Assembly: GCA_020055645.1 (NCBI GenBank)
Contig: JAECZT010000009.1
Location: 434,001 to 498,000, forward strand
DNA: 64,000 nucleotides
Direction: 5' to 3'
Origin: Tomocerus qinae
Lineage: Eukaryota; Arthropoda; Collembola; Entomobryomorpha; Tomoceridae
A program made the translations under genes and the position numbers. Below are positions 22,398 to 30,843 of the stretch, piece by piece. Under the pieces are notes generated by a model. That model saw only the letters and a program-made list of their open reading frames with translations. It did not search any database and was not told the DNA's origin. Each line of letters starts with the position of its first letter. Within the stretch, counting starts at the first letter, position 1.

Positions 22398-23116
22398 TCA
22401 CCCCCCTTCAAAAAAGTATTTATTCTCTCGTTGACCTTACTATCAAATGAGATGTTCATTAGAGCATGCACATATTTTAATGCACAAGCTCTATTTGTCT
22501 TCTTGCACTTGTAACAAGAAAGAAGGGTCTGCTTTCTTTTGACGATTACCTCCGTCCTTATATCAAAACAAGGAGAAGGGTAATCATCTCTTTCAATGAA
22601 ACAGTAAATATTTTTCATTAGCGGTCTACGTTTAGCAAACCAATGATATTCTAAATCAAAATTTCCACCACCATTCCCCTGGGAATTAAGATTTAAAACA
22701 TCAAATATGTAAATTTTTTTACTTGAAAATATTCCTGACGGAATTGGGGTAAAATTTCCATAAAGGTTTAATGAAAACCCATTAGTTATTGCTATTTCTG
22801 TCCGGATTCCCGACTTTAAAACATAGCAATAAAATACTTTTTCCCGATATTCAGGGAAAGGAAATGGGATATCTTTAATTAAATCACCTTCTGATGGAAC
22901 TTGTCGTGGAACCTCGATATTATGAAAAAGTTCACTTTGATTGTCGGCGACAATCTTAAAAAATGCTGATCTCTTTTTCTCTTCTTTTATATTTGAAGCA
23001 GTGGCTATCAGATGAGATAGGACATCTGTTGAAAAAAGCAACCCATGCTTTTTTTCGGGGTTTAAATCGGTATCTACAAAAGCAAACAAAAAGAATAAAT
23101 TATATAATTGGTGCAT
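22394..23116 (-). CDS. CxxC/CAL protein, copy 3 of 3 (longer)
   Basis: 240 residues. The C-terminal ~150 residues share the landmarks of copies 1 and 2: RTEIAITNGFS, IPSGIFSSKKIYIFDV, and CYKCKKTNRACALKYVHAL. The N-terminal ~90 residues are extra. A TTTGTAG splice-acceptor-like site lies close after the apparent start, so the true first exon may differ. Its start overlaps the end of the ATPase gene by 17 bases. Confidence 0.6.
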   Translation of the reverse strand: MHQLYNLFFLFAFVDTDLNPEKKHGLLFSTDVLSHLIATASNIKEEKKRSAFFKIVADNQSELFHNIEVPRQVPSEGDLIKDIPFPFPEYREKVFYCYVLKSGIRTEIAITNGFSLNLYGNFTPIPSGIFSSKKIYIFDVLNLNSQGNGGGNFDLEYHWFAKRRPLMKNIYCFIERDDYPSPCFDIRTEVIVKRKQTLLSCYKCKKTNRACALKYVHALMNISFDSKVNERINTFLKGGE

Positions 23117-23753
23117 AAACTATGCATTCTTCAGTAGGAAAAATAGAAGAACGAATTCGATAATTATCATTCTGGGTTTGGGAAAAATCGCAAAATATGT
23201 AACCATGTGGCTTTTGACGAGCATTATTATAGCATGTGAACAAAAATTTGCCACCATGCATTCCAGTTTGTGAACTTAAAGTTCTAACTTGCAAATTATC
23301 TCGACTACAGCCAAAAATGATTAGGTATTTAGCGTTAATTGTCAATGTGCGACAATTTCTAGGAAAAAGGGTATGCATGCAAATTATAACAGATTGATTT
23401 CTATGTCTAGCATTATATAAAAACAGATCTTCAAATTCTTTCCTGCCCAAATCGCCATGGAAATCGTCAAACACAGTCAAAACTGGGATTGAATTATCAC
23501 TTTCATTTACGTCAAACTTTGCACCGTGATGCAATTCTAGGATAGGACACTCCGCTGCCAAATCAAAATATTGATCTGACGGTGTAGAATAACAGTAAAC
23601 TATCTTTTTGATTTCTGGTTGAATGATGTTTATATTTTTCACAATTTCAGAAATTAAAGAACTTTTTCCGGCCCCACTCTGGCCGACAATTATTGCCTGA
23701 AATGGGTGATGGAGCCGGTAGTCAAATTTGTCGTTAGAGGGGCATGTATCCAT
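23100..23753 (-). CDS. ATP: Polinton genome-packaging ATPase (FtsK/HerA-A32 type)
   Basis: 217 residues from ATG 23753. Walker A (P-loop) IIVGQSGAGKSSLI near residue 25 and Walker B VLTVFDDF near residue 90, with an Arg/Asn-containing sensor stretch (FLYNARHRNQSVI) after it. This is the A32-like packaging ATPase of Polintons, adenovirus-related elements and NCLDVs, thought to drive DNA into capsids. It lies between the polymerase and the CxxC genes and overlaps the polymerase end by 20 bases. Length fits the family. Confidence 0.92.
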   Translation of the reverse strand: MDTCPSNDKFDYRLHHPFQAIIVGQSGAGKSSLISEIVKNINIIQPEIKKIVYCYSTPSDQYFDLAAECPILELHHGAKFDVNESDNSIPVLTVFDDFHGDLGRKEFEDLFLYNARHRNQSVIICMHTLFPRNCRTLTINAKYLIIFGCSRDNLQVRTLSSQTGMHGGKFLFTCYNNARQKPHGYIFCDFSQTQNDNYRIRSSIFPTEECIVYAPII

Positions 23754-25569
23754 AGGGTACAGACTTTATTGAATTTAGCTGATAACGCTTCGAGTCAAAG
23801 TTGTGCAGTGAGATCTTATTTTGTTCAATCTCATGAATAGTATGATTTGTCTGTCTTAATGACGCAGATGTGTGTCTGGTCAGTGTGTTGTTAAGGAGAA
23901 TATTTTTGTAATGTTCATGTCTCAACTGATTTTGAATGACTGACTTCGGTACCCCCTTGGCTTTCTTTATTTCTCTTCCATTCTCAGTTAAAATTGAATA
24001 ATTTTTTGCACGAATCGCAAAACATTCTTTAATTACCTCGTCTCCTAGTTCAGATCGGAAACAGCCCGGTTTACGATTGTTTTCAGAAGAGTAGTAAGGA
24101 TTTTCTCTGGAAAAATTACTAAAATCAAAGACATGGGGGTACCGACTCATCGTTTCGAAAGGATTTGTATCAGAGTATACTTGAAATAGGGCACTATCCG
24201 TGTCTGACATCCCAACTTCTATTTTTCCATCAAACATCGGCATAACATAATCATAGAACCATGAATACATGATTTCTTTTGCACCATCAAGTATGGCTGT
24301 TGCCAAGAATTGTGGCTTTGTGAGCTTTATGATTTGCTTCTTAGATAAAACGATAGATACCCCATCATTAATGATGGAAAAACTTTCAAAGTTGGGACGG
24401 CTAAGAAGCCTACTAATTTGTCTCGAGTTTGTACACACATGTCCATTCTTTCGTTTAAATAATTGCTCAGATAATTTACCATAAATGGCATTCATAATTA
24501 ATTTTATAATCATCATTTCAATTTCGCTCTGACTCACTGCTCGTTTAGCGGACATTTCTGTCATGAATGGGCGTAGCCAAGGCGATTGGTGGAATTTTAT
24601 TCCCTTGTATATACAATCAAGGACAGCCCCTAGGCGTATGTATGTTTGTAGACATTTTGCATGAACAATGTAATTTTTACGTGGATGAAAGGTGGCTAAA
24701 AGTTTCGACCCTATTTTCTTTGGTATGTCAGTATTACTACGCAAGACTGATTTCTGGTATGGAGAGAGTTCATCATACTGGATTGTCTCATGTTGAGGAG
24801 CTACAGGCCACCACTTCATCATTTCATGTACCTCTCTTGGAAAACTCAAGTCTACTTCAAGATAATATCCGACATCAGCTTCCAAATCTAAATTTAGAAG
24901 GTTACGTTTTAAATAATCCTTTTCTACCTCATCTATCCATGTAAAGCGTCCAGTTGGCAATGGTCCCATCATACTTTTTGTATACATCGCACAGCAATCA
25001 AGAAAGCATATCCAGCTGTTTGGTTTAGAAGCGTCATAATCGGATAGTAATTCATTATTTGCTTTAAGATGCCTTTGAGCCACAAATGCAAAACCACCTC
25101 TCGTGGCCTTTCTTAAAAACTGCACCATTGTGATGGAGTGCATCAATTCTATTTCCGCCCCTGTCGTTTTTAGAGCTAAATCGATGCTCAAACCAGGAAG
25201 GGTATAATAGTTTTTATAATCCAGTTGAAAATTATTGTAAATCTCCTCACCAAAATTTATAAGACAGTCAGCTAGAAGTGTGGTGTCTAAAAGGCAATAA
25301 AACTGACACATATCTCCTAGATTGGCTATCTCAAATCGTTCATACAATGAAACTGCATAGTCATAATCTTCCTGTGAACAGGGTACCTTTGTAAGAGAGT
25401 TGAAATATGACTCTATGCTAGGAAGTGTGGTTTCTTGAAAGCGGTCAAGATGGTTAAAATATGAATAGGGATATGGTATTTTTCTGAGCAGTGAGGTGTA
25501 GTCACCACAGCCAATATTTTCAAAGCAATATTTTGTAATCCTAAACCTTTCCACACCCTGCCTCAGCAC
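23734..25569 (-). CDS. POLB: Polinton protein-primed family B DNA polymerase (recognisable block)
   Basis: A 611-residue block with the late exonuclease region (YCLLDTTLLADCLINF), palm region A (DCCAMYTKSMMGPLPTG), motif B (KLIMNAIYGKLSEQL), and motif C (MSDTDSALF), then the thumb and ending SVPYGYMPL. This matches protein-primed family B polymerases of Polintons and related viruses, which replicate the element's linear DNA. The block does not begin at an ATG; I report only what is recognisable. It belongs to the fossil element. Confidence 0.9.
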   Translation of the reverse strand: MLRQGVERFRITKYCFENIGCGDYTSLLRKIPYPYSYFNHLDRFQETTLPSIESYFNSLTKVPCSQEDYDYAVSLYERFEIANLGDMCQFYCLLDTTLLADCLINFGEEIYNNFQLDYKNYYTLPGLSIDLALKTTGAEIELMHSITMVQFLRKATRGGFAFVAQRHLKANNELLSDYDASKPNSWICFLDCCAMYTKSMMGPLPTGRFTWIDEVEKDYLKRNLLNLDLEADVGYYLEVDLSFPREVHEMMKWWPVAPQHETIQYDELSPYQKSVLRSNTDIPKKIGSKLLATFHPRKNYIVHAKCLQTYIRLGAVLDCIYKGIKFHQSPWLRPFMTEMSAKRAVSQSEIEMMIIKLIMNAIYGKLSEQLFKRKNGHVCTNSRQISRLLSRPNFESFSIINDGVSIVLSKKQIIKLTKPQFLATAILDGAKEIMYSWFYDYVMPMFDGKIEVGMSDTDSALFQVYSDTNPFETMSRYPHVFDFSNFSRENPYYSSENNRKPGCFRSELGDEVIKECFAIRAKNYSILTENGREIKKAKGVPKSVIQNQLRHEHYKNILLNNTLTRHTSASLRQTNHTIHEIEQNKISLHNFDSKRYQLNSIKSVPYGYMPL

Positions 25570-25629
25570 AGTTTTAACGCTATCATCTAGAGATGAGAGT
25601 AGGAAACGATAGGAGTCTAAAATTCGTAA

Positions 25630-26010
25630 TACCCCAGTCGTGGGGGGGTAAGACTTGTGCTACAGAGTCTGTGCTGGATGGATAAGTTATGTGCCGCTGT
25701 CGGGTAGAGATAGGTTGAATGTCACTGTCGGGTGGATAAGTTGAGTGCCGCTATCGGGTGGATAAGTTGAGTGCCGTGTCGGGTGGGTAAGTTATGTGCC
25801 GGCGTCGGGTAGGTAAGTTATGTGCCGGTGTCGGGGGGGTAAGTTGTGTTAGTTGGTGTCGGGTGGGTAAGTTGAGTGTCGTGTCGGGTGGGTAAGTTGA
25901 GTGTTCGGAGTCGGATGAATAATGTAATTGTCGGGTGGATGAAATGAGTTTCTATACCGGGTTGATAGTGTAAGTGTCGGGTGGATAATGTAAATGTTGA
26001 GTGGATGTGG
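25630..26010 (+). repeat. Degenerate G-rich minisatellite, ~25-bp period
   Basis: About a dozen diverged copies of a motif like GTCGGGTGGATAAGTTGAGT followed by GCCG. Strongly G-rich on the plus strand and unlike the flanking sequence. No coding content seen. Confidence 0.8.
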
Positions 26011-26147
26011 TGTTAGATGTGTTAAAAATCAGTTTGGAGAGGGGGGTATGTGTATGGAGGAGATGGGATTTCAAAGTCGTTTAACCATACTAAAGTGGTT
26101 AATGAGGATGAGTGGTTAAGTGAGTCGGGTGGAGATTTGATAATGTG

Positions 26148-26201
26148 ATTATCTAAATGTACAGCTAAACCATGCGATTTAGTACTGTACATTCAGATAA
26201 T
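26148..26201. other. 54-bp hairpin
   Basis: ATTATCTAAATGTACAG pairs with CTGTACATTCAGATAAT with one mismatch, and inside it CTAAA pairs with TTTAG around CCATGCGA. It resembles a small foldback, a pre-microRNA-like stem or a terminator-like structure. It lies between the two minisatellites. Confidence 0.55.
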
Positions 26202-26229
26202 ACCCACTCTGTGCTTTGAAATTTGTGCG

Positions 26230-26312
26230 TGTTTCCAGAGTAGTTGGGCCTGGTTGGCACACAATACTTCACATACCTCACATCATCATACCTCACGAAC
26301 TTACCTCATGGA
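26230..26312 (+). repeat. Left flank of the 20-bp array, inverted copy at ~27672-27752
   Basis: The stretch with TTGGCACA, then CACATACCTCACATCA and CTCATGGAT is similar, in reverse orientation, to the sequence just right of the 20-bp array (ATGAGATG ... TGATGTGAGTATGTGAGG, then TGTGCCAAA). The match is imperfect. Together they bracket a ~1.5-kb segment. Confidence 0.5.
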
Positions 26313-26420
26313 TGGATACAGTTATAATATGTTATCCGCAATAAAATTTAATAACCAGCTGATACCAATAGATCGTTTTCGTTTTAAAATTTTTATTTCG
26401 AAGCCATATTACTTATTCAG

Positions 26421-27520
26421 GTAAATCCGAACCTTTTCGAGTAAATTCAAACCTTATCGAGTAAATTCGAACCATTTCGAGTAAATTCGAATATTTTCGA
26501 GTAAATTCGAATATTTTCGAGTAAATTCGAATATTTTCGAGTAAATTCGAATATTTTCGAGTAAATTCGAATATTTTCGAGTAAATTCAAACCATTTCGA
26601 GTAAATTGGAATATTTTCGAGTAAATTCAAATATTTTCGAGTAAATTTGAATATTTTCGAGTAAATTTGAATATTTTCGAGTAAATTTGAATATTTTCGA
26701 GTAAATTCGAACTATTTCGAGTAAATTTGAATATTTTCGAGTAAATTCGAACCATTCCGAGTAAATTTGAATATTTTCGAGTAAATTCGAACCATTTCGA
26801 GTAAATTTGAATATTTTCGAGTAAATTCGAACCATTTCGAGTAAATTTGAACCATTTCGAGTAAATTGGAATATTTTCGAATAAATTCAAATATTTTCGA
26901 GTAAATTTGAATATTTTCGAGTAAATTTGAATATTTTCGAGTAAATTTGAATATTTTCGAGTAAATTTGAATATTTTCGAGTAAATTTGAATATTTTCGA
27001 GTAAATTTGAATATTTTCGAGTAAATTTGAATATTTTCGAGTAAATTTGAATATTTTCGAGTAAATTTGAATATTTTCGAGTAAATTCGAACTATTTCGA
27101 GTAAATTTGAATATTTTCGAGTAAATTCGAACCATTCCGAGTAAATTCGAACCATTTCGAGTAAATTTGAATATTTTCGAGTAAATTCGAACCATTTCGA
27201 GTAAATTTGAACCATTTCGAGTTAATTCGAATATTTTCGAGTAAATTCGAACCATTTCGAGTAAATTCGAACCATTTCGAGTAAATTCGAATATTTTCGA
27301 GTAAATTCGAATATTTTCGAGTAAATTCAAACCATTTCGAGTAAATTGGAATATTTTCGAGTAAATTTAAATATTTTCGAGTAAATTTGAATATTTTCGA
27401 GTAAATTTGAATATTTTCGAGTAAATTTGAATATTTTCGAGTAAATTTGAATATTTTCGAGTAAATTCAATCCATTTCGAGTAAAATCGAACCATTTCGA
27501 GTAAATTCGAAGCATTTCAA
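26421..27520 (+). repeat. 20-bp minisatellite, 55 indel-free units
   Basis: Consensus GTAAATTYGAAYMWTTTCGA. The 1100 bp from 26421 to 27520 hold exactly 55 units in strict register with substitutions but no insertions or deletions. Blocks repeat at a larger scale: the three-unit block starting GTAAATTCGAACTATTTCGA at 26701 recurs at 27081 (19 units later). Long open frames on the minus strand result only from the lack of stops in the 60-bp (three-unit) reading cycle and are not genes. Confidence 0.95.
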
Positions 27521-27524
27521 TTTA

Positions 27525-27662
27525 TATCTTTCGAATTTATTCGAAAACATTTGAATTTATTCGAAAAAATTCAAATTTATCCGAATACATTCGAATTTAT
27601 CTGAAATTATCGAATTTATCTGAAATTATCGAATTTATACGAAATTATCGAATTTATCCGAA
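27525..27662 (-). repeat. Reverse-orientation tail of the 20-bp array
   Basis: Six or seven diverged units reading CGAATTTATTCGAAAACATT and similar, which is the reverse complement of the main array's unit. The last copies shorten to a 19-bp period. The array thus flips direction at about 27520. Confidence 0.8.
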
Positions 27663-27758
27663 AAAAAAGAATATGGGAAACACATTGATTCATGAGATGT
27701 ATGTGGATGTGATGTGAGTATGTGAGGTGATGTGCCAAACAAGGTGGCCCGTCGCTAT

Positions 27759-27774
27759 ATGGCAAATTTGCCAT
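27759..27774. repeat. 16-bp perfect palindrome
   Basis: ATGGCAAATTTGCCAT, extended with one mismatch by GCTA and TAGC on the outside. It could be a dimeric protein-binding site or chance; the sequence around has no gene. Confidence 0.5.
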
Positions 27775-27838
27775 CTAGCAATACAGTCAACAGGAAAAGT
27801 TTTTTTAGATTAAGTGAACCCCGATCGTCCTGAGCTAG

Positions 27839-28336
27839 CTAAGCTAGCTGGGATCCGATCGGTACTCGATAAGGTGGAGATAGGGGGATTGGATCTAATG
27901 TTTGTTGAGAACTGTTTGGAGAAGATGGGGAGGGAGGGGGAGGTGATCGAGCTGGTAGGGTGAAGACTGGTGAGGGTGGTGACAAAGATAGGAGGTTTGT
28001 CGGATATATCTGTGACTGATGGCTAAAGTCGGTAGCCACCTCTGTAGTTCCCTCTTCCGAGTATGTTTGTTGTTGTTGTTGTTGTTGTTGTTGCTGTTGC
28101 CGCTGCCGCAGGCTTATTTGTCTCTGCTCTTCTTGGTATCCTCGCTCCACCTCTTCAAGATGTGCCAAAAGTTGGCGGATGAATGGGGATAGCGGGGGAG
28201 GAGATGGCGTCCGGGCACGGGCGTTGAGCTCACGAAAAGGTCGACGAGGAACACCTCGCGGCCTGTTCGGTTTCCAAATCGGAGGAGCCAGTATTTTGTA
28301 AAAATTTGGGTTCAAAATACAACTCCGTTCATACAA
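27839..28336 (-). CDS. PolyQ/proline-rich reading frame (Polinton accessory, uncertain)
   Basis: 165 residues, starting MYERSCILNPNFYKILAPP. N-terminal part basic and Pro-rich (PRGVPRRPFRELNARAR), then a helical stretch (FIRQLLAHLEEVERGYQEEQ), about 11 consecutive Gln coded mostly by CAA with CAG/CGG at its edge, and a long Pro/Ser-rich C-terminus. It is more GC-rich than its surroundings. Low-complexity content makes coding status uncertain; it could be an exon of a larger gene. No known family. Confidence 0.4.
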   Translation of the reverse strand: MYERSCILNPNFYKILAPPIWKPNRPRGVPRRPFRELNARARTPSPPPLSPFIRQLLAHLEEVERGYQEEQRQISLRQRQQQQQQQQQQQTYSEEGTTEVATDFSHQSQIYPTNLLSLSPPSPVFTLPARSPPPPSPSSPNSSQQTLDPIPLSPPYRVPIGSQLA

Positions 28337-28340
28337 ACCT

Positions 28341-28767
28341 CATCAGTGGTAAATCGTATTGTGTTTCGTATTTGCTACATTTAAAAACGTTAGTTTAAGT
28401 TTTGGTAGTGCATACTATATATAAGACACTCTACATCATATGCCATCATATGGAATACAAGCTCATAGAATCCTAATGACATATGTATATAAATGGTCAA
28501 GAATCATCAATTCCATCTGCTAATTAGTATTTGTGTACGCTCTCGTCCAACTTACTTTCCTTCTACATAATAGAGAGTGAGACTGGTCAATTTGAATACA
28601 TAGTAGTTATGGAGTACTAAATTCTCAGCGGTGGTGGATACCGCCAACATCAAGTTTAAATTTATGTTTACTATTTATTTGGTTCAGGTGGAGAGATAGT
28701 AAATTGTAGATGGTGTATGGATAGTATATTCTAATCTCAAAACTCTAATGCTCTGTAATCTTCATGA
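28341..28767 (+). repeat. 430-bp tandem duplication, first copy
   Basis: Matches 28777-29198 from CATCAGTGG to CTCTGTAATCTTCATGA, with scattered substitutions and small gaps. Shared landmarks: AAAACGTTAGTTTAAG, GGTCAAGAATCATCAATTCC and AAATTCTCAGCGGTGGTGG. No reading frame of note in either copy. Confidence 0.9.
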
Positions 28768-28776
28768 GACAAATGT

Positions 28777-29198
28777 CATCAGTGGGTAAGTCGTATCGTA
28801 TTTCGTATCTGCTACATTTAAAAACGTTAGTTTAAGTGTTGGTGGTGCATACTATAAGATACACTCTACATATACCCCATCAAATAGAATACAAGTTCAC
28901 AGGGTCCGAATGACATAAATAAATGGTCAAGAATCATCAATTCCATCTCCTAATTAGGTTTTGTGTACGCTCTCATCCAACTTACTTTCCTTCTACATAA
29001 TAGAGAATAAGGATGGTCAACTCTGATACACAGAAGTTATAGAGTACTAAATTCTCAGCGGTGGTGGATACAAGTTTAAATTTATGTTTAATAATTATTT
29101 GGTTCAGATGGAGAGACATTAAAGTACATGTGAAAAGTGTGTGAAGTGTGGATTGTATATTCTAATCTCTAAACTCTAATGCTCTGTAATCTTCATGA
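28777..29198 (+). repeat. 430-bp tandem duplication, second copy
   Basis: Second copy, offset 436 bp from the first. Differences are more numerous than between the macrosatellite units, so this duplication looks older than the last homogenisation of the satellite. Confidence 0.9.
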
Positions 29199-30185
29199 TA
29201 CTAGGATTCTATGTTTCAGATGGAAGTGTATTATAATTATGACATTAATACTATTAATACAATACGATTACATTTTACCTTACAGATCCAGATTATTATT
29301 CCATAGTGTGAAAAATAACTCGTTGAACGGCAGTGGGTTGATAACACTATTCACTTAACTCACAATAAACATAATAGGTACGTAATATACATAATAGTAA
29401 ATATACGCAACAGTAGTGGACAAATGAATCCTTAACTCTATTGTGTAAAAAAATGTAAAATATCCGTGCAATTCTTTAGAAACTTGATTTTTACAAAAGG
29501 TTTAACACTAATATATCAAACATTAGTTTAAAATGGGTTGTAGTATAGGTAACAACATAACAGTAAAACAATTTGGAGATAATGTGGAATTTGAACTGGC
29601 CTTAAAAGTCCGCAAAGAGAATGGGTAAAGATTAAGAACTTGACTATATGAGTTGATTAAATGAGGAGTGTGCAATGGGTCAATGAATAGAGCCTGAAGA
29701 ATGATTTTATACGTATGAAATATTTCTCTGGGAAAATAACGTTCGAGTCTACTATTGAATGTAGTATTACTTTATCCTGCATATGTACATTCGGCCCGCG
29801 CAAGTGTCTACATTTAGTTCGGCGGGAGTGTGGATGTAATATTATCCCCAGCCATGTGTTAACCTATAATTAAAATAATTACCCACTTTCGATCTTAAAG
29901 CTGGTAGGAATTATTATAAATTCCATGTCTGGAATGAGGGTGAAGTGTTGGGGGGAAGTGAGTTGGATGTGAAAGTGAGTAGGTATTTATAATTTCTTTC
30001 CTCAGCACAGTTTTCTTCTCTCTTTCAGTTGCGGATAGGGCTTTCTTTTCAAATCATCTCAGTTGTGGATTGAATTTAGTGAAGTGAGGGAGTGACAATA
30101 AGTTACAGCATTTAACAAATAAACAATAAACGAAACAAATTTATTAAATTAACAAAAGCTTGATACAGCGAAAAAAAAACCTACA
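29199..30185. other. Non-coding stretch upstream of the three-exon gene
   Basis: AT-rich. It contains one tiny plus-strand frame (29533-29628, 31 residues, MGCSIGNN start followed closely by a possible splice donor) that I cannot support as a gene. A TATTTATAATTTC stretch near 29984 could serve as a TATA-like element for the gene starting at 30186. Otherwise nothing recognised. Confidence 0.4.
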
Positions 30186-30840
30186 ATGGATAGGGCTGGT
30201 GGTAAACGAACAGCTGAAGATTGGCAGATAAAATTGGGTGAGAATGTCTATAAACGGACTGCTCTCGGATCGCTACGGTACATTTTTTGTTAACATAATA
30301 TTAATCATAATAATAATTATAATCATAATAATATAATTAATATTTTACAACAATTATTGAGATTAAATAAAATAGAAGATTAAAGGAAATGAAATAGCCA
30401 TGTACTAATAAACATTCTATTACTATACTAGAGCTGAATCGAAGGGAGTGGACTCTTGCCCATATTTCCAGGCAGTAAATGACGAGATTCGCAGTGTGGG
30501 AAACGACTATCTGTCGGATGTTAAGGCACACGTTGAATATTATTCAAGCGTGCAGAGGGCTTCATTACATTTAATGAAGATTGCTGGTTTGGCAGCTGGT
30601 AGGTGCATTATAACAGAATAGTTGTATATTCATTTATTTATATTACAAAAATTACGATAAAATATTTATTTTAAAGGTCAGAAGCTAAGCTTCGACATTG
30701 AAAACATCCCGGTGTTAATGATGGTCTTTGCTGTGGCCTATGGAAAGTTGGGAATGAATCCCAAATCTTTTGAAGAGGGGCTGGTTAAGTTGAATGGGGC
30801 ATTGGAGCAAATTAAAAAAAGGAATGAAACTTCCGAATAG
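30186..30840 (+). CDS. Three-exon accessory gene, 140 aa, unknown helical protein
   Basis: Exons read as about 30186-30277, 30432-30598 and 30677-30840, with GT-AG introns of ~154 and ~78 bp. Lengths sum to 423 nt, giving 140 residues and a stop with no internal interruption. The product starts MDRAGGKRTAEDWQIKLGEN, has no signal peptide or membrane segment, and looks mostly helical (VNDEIRSVGNDYLSDVKAHV; later VLMMVFAVAYGKLG). The clean splicing frame argues for a real gene. I recognise no family. It ends three bases from the stop of the convergent membrane-protein gene. Confidence 0.7.
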
Positions 30841-30843
30841 GTT

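Noticed and set aside
24269-24944. Plus-strand frames inside the polymerase region
   Set aside because: Shadows of the polymerase block on the opposite strand.
26587-27515. Several long minus-strand frames with IYSKIFKFTRK repeats
   Set aside because: Pure translation of the 20-bp minisatellite; open in more than one frame at once.
26421-27520. CRISPR-like array
   Set aside because: No spacers; head-to-tail 20-bp units in a eukaryotic context. The 32-bp array at 31397 was rejected for the same reason.
29533-29628. 31-residue frame starting MGCSIGNN with a possible myristoylation site
   Set aside because: Too short, only a partial match to the modification motif, and no downstream exon identified.
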